Shown here piece by piece: positions 7,201 to 8,361 of a stretch of 8,361 nucleotides of DNA. The notes beneath the pieces are model-generated. The model did not search any database. It saw only the letters and a list, made by a program, of their open reading frames with translations, and was not told the origin of the DNA. How positions within the stretch are numbered: position 1 is the first letter of the stretch; every line of letters starts with the position of its first letter. Both the position numbers and the translations under genes were made by a program. Source of the DNA: Clostridiales bacterium (GTDB lineage: Bacteria; Bacillota; Clostridia; Peptostreptococcales; Anaerovoracaceae); NCBI GenBank assembly GCA_012799165.1, contig JAAZLU010000059.1, forward strand, positions 1 through 8,361. Reading direction: 5' to 3'.

Positions 7201-7753
7201 CTTCGATCTTCTGTATCTCGTGAGAGGTACGGAAGCCGTCGAAGAAGTGAAGGAAGGGAACCCTGGCCTTGATCGCCGATAAATGAGCGACACCCGCGAG
7301 GTCCATTACCTCCTGAACGGAGCCGGCGCAGAGCAATGCAAAGCCCGTCTGGCGGCAGGCCATGACGTCGGAATGGTCGCCGAATATCGAAAGCGCATGA
7401 GTAGCAAGGGTCCTTGCACTCACCTGAAAGACTCCGGGTAGGAGCTCTCCTGCTATTTTATACATGTTCGGAATCATGAGCAGAAGTCCCTGAGATGCCG
7501 TGTAGGTTGTCGTAAGCGCACCTGCGGCAAGCGAGCCGTGAACGGTTCCCGCCGCTCCGGCTTCGGACTGCATCTCGATTACGCGAACTTCCTGCCCGAA
7601 GAGGTTCTTATCACCGTGAGCCGCCATCTCGTCGACGTTTTCCGCCATATTCGAGGACGGAGTGATAGGATAGATTGCGGCAACATCCGTGAATGCGTAC
7701 GATACGTACGAAGCTGCAGAGTTGCCGTCCATGGTCTTAAATTTCTTTGCCAT
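4232..7753 (-). CDS. nifJ: Pyruvate:ferredoxin (flavodoxin) oxidoreductase, single-chain
   Basis: PFOR converts pyruvate and CoA to acetyl-CoA, CO2 and reduced ferredoxin in the cytoplasm, the main entry of pyruvate carbon in anaerobic Clostridia. The 1173-residue protein has the usual length and domain order. YPITPSS is at 28-34 in the first pyrimidine-binding domain. A middle domain follows. Two ferredoxin-type [4Fe-4S] motifs are present, CIQCNQCAFVCP near residue 687 and CLGCGNCADICP near 745. GACAGCGETP lies near 805, supplying cysteines for the third cluster near thiamine diphosphate. GDGWSYDIGYGG near 962 with DTEVYSNTGGQ about 35 residues later forms the Mg-thiamine diphosphate site. 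The conserved late cysteine is in CYAPCINHG. No frameshift or missing key residue is seen. ATG at 7753 is chosen over an upstream in-frame start at 7810 because AAAGGAGA lies five bases before it and family proteins begin MxKKxKTMDGN. The gene is monocistronic: own promoter, strong terminator. Confidence 0.97.
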   Translation of the reverse strand: MAKKFKTMDGNSAASYVSYAFTDVAAIYPITPSSNMAENVDEMAAHGDKNLFGQEVRVIEMQSEAGAAGTVHGSLAAGALTTTYTASQGLLLMIPNMYKIAGELLPGVFQVSARTLATHALSIFGDHSDVMACRQTGFALLCAGSVQEVMDLAGVAHLSAIKARVPFLHFFDGFRTSHEIQKIEVIDYEVFDKLLDKKAVEEFRNRGLTPSRPQIRGTAQNPDIFFQAREASQPYYDAVPGIVQEYMDRLGEETERKYKLFDYVGAPDAEYVIVAMGSACETIEETVDYLLGKGEKVGLIKVRLYRPWSPEHIKAVIPATVKRIAVLDRTKEPGALGDPLYMDMKTMYYDAEDAPMIIGGRYGLGSKDTTPGQIVAVFKNLKSDNPKNGFTIGIEDDVNNTSLETVEVTTEPEGTARCKFWGLGSDGTVGANKQAIKIIGDNTDMYAQGYFSYDSKKSGGLTVSHLRFGKNPIKSTYLITEADFVACHNQSYVNSYDLLDGLKKGGIFLLNCNWSDEELDGHLPASMKRYIAENEIRFYAIDATEIASRIGLGNRINMIMQSAFFALMKVIPVEDAEKYLKESVEEAYGRQGEKVVKMNWAAIDAGKEEFRKVDFSASWKDAEDAPAEGAKKLPKFIENVLIPMNRQEGDKLPVSTFSDMVDGTFPTGTSAYEKRGVAVLVPKWHKENCIQCNQCAFVCPHATIRPFLVDEDEAKNAPESFETLKAMGKGMEGLGFRMQISPLDCLGCGNCADICPSKIKALTMEPLETQLFEAENWDFAMTLKEKEPMAKTTVKGSQFAPPYLQFSGACAGCGETPYIKVVTQLFGDRMMIANATGCSSIWGGSAPSMPYTVDQKGRGPAWANSLFEDNAEFGLGMATAVRQMRDKVADVIEELVGLADDAALKDAAKAWLDGRAEGEGTFERAEALMEALNAAKLSGRAAELAEELKAKEDYLVKRSVWCFGGDGWSYDIGYGGLDHVLASGEDINVLVLDTEVYSNTGGQSSKATPAAAIAKFAASGKKTKKKDLGMMAANYGYVYVAQCAMGADKAQFLKAIQEAESYNGPSLIICYAPCINHGLKRGMGKTQENMKLAVDCGYWQLYRFNPLKKEAGENPFTLDSKEPTGNFREFLMDQVRYSSLKSEFPDSAEALYQKAERDAMERIEGYKRMAEGK

Positions 7754-7758
7754 ATATG

Positions 7759-7766
7759 TCTCCTTT
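7759..7766 (-). promoter_or_regulatory. Ribosome binding site fixing the PFOR start
   Basis: AAAGGAGA on the minus strand lies five bases before the ATG at 7753. The alternative in-frame start at 7810 lacks a ribosome site, is close to the predicted transcription start and would add 19 residues not expected for the family. Confidence 0.8.
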
Positions 7767-7819
7767 GCCTTTATGATTAAAGATTTATAAAACTGTACTT
7801 GCCGTGACACAATGCCACC

Positions 7820-7837
7820 AGGTTAATTATATAACAA
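7820..7837. promoter_or_regulatory. Rex-like operator overlapping the PFOR -10
   Basis: The minus-strand 18-mer starting TTGTTA and continuing to TTAAC matches 11 of the 14 fixed bases of the clostridial Rex consensus TTGTTAANNNNTTAACAA. Rex is an NADH/NAD-sensing repressor of fermentation genes. Placement on the -10 box suits repression. The region is AT-rich, which raises the chance of a fortuitous match. Confidence 0.35.
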
Positions 7838-7853
7838 TCACATAAAAATACAA
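7826..7853 (-). promoter_or_regulatory. Candidate PFOR promoter
   Basis: On the minus strand, a consensus TATAAT (7831-7826) lies 16 bases after TTGTAT (7853-7848). Transcription would start near 7819, giving a leader of about 65 bases. A CACCAG/CTGGTG inverted repeat (7816-7821 and 7860-7865) brackets the promoter, and a Rex-like palindrome overlaps the -10. Confidence 0.55.
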
Positions 7854-7960
7854 CCAAATCTGGTGTTCCAGCGGAGATTTTTTGTCTATTTTTAAGGATT
7901 TCCGAATTATCGAGTATTAAAAGCAAGACAGACGAGATTTATACCCATCATTCTTCTGGA

Positions 7961-7989
7961 TTTAATTAAATGCTTCCATATGTTAAAAT
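7961..7989 (+). promoter_or_regulatory. Candidate extended -10 promoter for the methyltransferase gene
   Basis: TGTTAAAAT at 7981-7989 is an extended -10 (TG, one base, then TAAAAT, 5 of 6 consensus). The corresponding -35 position holds TTTAAT (7961-7966), a poor match. The start of RNA would be near 7996, giving a leader of about 34 bases that includes a small hairpin. Confidence 0.45.
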
Positions 7990-8001
7990 CAGTCTGACAG
8001 A

Positions 8002-8018
8002 GCGCCACCGAGCGGCGC
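8002..8018 (+). other. GC hairpin directly before the ribosome binding site
   Basis: GCGCC (8002-8006) and GGCGC (8014-8018) form a five-pair stem with a seven-base loop, ending one base before the AAGGAGG sequence at 8019-8025. It would occupy most of the short leader. An effect on translation is possible but unproven. Confidence 0.4.
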
Positions 8019-8029
8019 AAGGAGGAAAG

Positions 8030-8361
8030 ATGGAAAAATTGGAACTCACCGCTACTTCCGCCTTCGGGCTGGAAGCCGTGGTTAAAAGAGAAATAGAGGC
8101 GCTTGGATACTCAATAACGGATTCCTCGGACGGGAGGATAAGCTACGATGCAGACGAGCGCGGCATAGTCCGCTCAAATTTGCTACTGCGATGTGCGGAC
8201 AGAGTTTACCTTAAGATGGCGGAATTTGAAGCGAAGAGCTTCGAAGAGCTCTTTCAGGGATGTCTGAGAGTAGCCTGGGAAAAACTCATCCCCATCGACG
8301 GAAAATTCACGGTCGAAGGAAGCAGTATGAGGTCCGTCCTTCACTCCGTCCCCGCCTGCCA
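8030..8361 (+). CDS. THUMP-domain class I SAM-dependent rRNA methyltransferase, N-terminal part
   Basis: The first 110 codons are visible, then the window ends. The start MEKLELTATSAFGLEAVVKR and the later segments RSNLLLRCADRVYLKM, FEELFQG, WEKLIPIDGKF and LHSVPACQ are typical of the YpsC / RlmL-N family (UPF0020). These proteins have an N-terminal ferredoxin-like and THUMP RNA-binding region followed by a Rossmann methyltransferase domain, and the E. coli RlmL N-terminal half makes m2G2445 in 23S rRNA. Only the RNA-binding part is inside the window, so catalytic motifs cannot be checked. The start follows AAGGAGG at 8019-8025 with a short spacer. The gene is divergent from PFOR. The family assignment is good; the exact target nucleotide is inferred from homologues. 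Confidence 0.88.
   Translation, partial: MEKLELTATSAFGLEAVVKREIEALGYSITDSSDGRISYDADERGIVRSNLLLRCADRVYLKMAEFEAKSFEELFQGCLRVAWEKLIPIDGKFTVEGSSMRSVLHSVPAC

Noticed and set aside
7754..7810. Upstream start extending PFOR by 19 residues
   Set aside because: The extension lacks a ribosome site and family support; the ATG at 7753 has AAAGGAGA and a typical PFOR N-terminus.

Overview
The window reads as a piece of an anaerobic Bacillota (Clostridia-type) chromosome. The evidence is a single-chain pyruvate:ferredoxin oxidoreductase, strong AAGGAGG-type ribosome binding sites, a protein anchored by S-layer homology (SLH) domains, and intrinsic terminators with T-tracts. No insertion sequence, phage gene, tRNA, rRNA or CRISPR array was seen. 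A finer taxonomic call is not justified from the sequence alone.

Layout from left to right: (1) the 5' part of the trigger factor gene (tig) on the minus strand, running off the left edge. (2) A 125-base divergent intergenic region with overlapping promoters and two inverted repeats. (3) A stand-alone CYTH-domain triphosphatase-like gene on the plus strand. (4) A terminator hairpin between this gene and the convergent minus-strand gene that follows. (5) A minus-strand gene for a secreted, SLH-anchored protein with an alpha/alpha-toroid (terpenoid cyclase/prenyltransferase-like) domain. (6) A 98-codon minus-strand gene of unknown function upstream of it. (7) About 450 bases without a gene, holding a cobalamin (B12) riboswitch on the minus strand followed by two long hairpins. 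(8) A strong terminator, then the complete minus-strand pyruvate:ferredoxin oxidoreductase gene. (9) A divergent intergenic region whose promoter on the PFOR side overlaps a Rex-like palindrome. (10) The start of a plus-strand THUMP-domain rRNA methyltransferase gene, cut by the right edge.

The most interesting part is the minus-strand block from about 4140 to 1350: a B12 riboswitch leader, then a small unknown protein, then a cell-surface alpha/alpha-toroid protein with three SLH domains. The alpha domain of animal transcobalamin and intrinsic factor has the same type of alpha/alpha barrel. Control by a B12 riboswitch therefore suggests that this surface protein captures corrinoids outside the cell. 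This is inference from fold and regulation. The other genes are ordinary housekeeping or energy-metabolism genes: protein folding, polyphosphate or triphosphate chemistry, pyruvate oxidation to acetyl-CoA, and rRNA modification.
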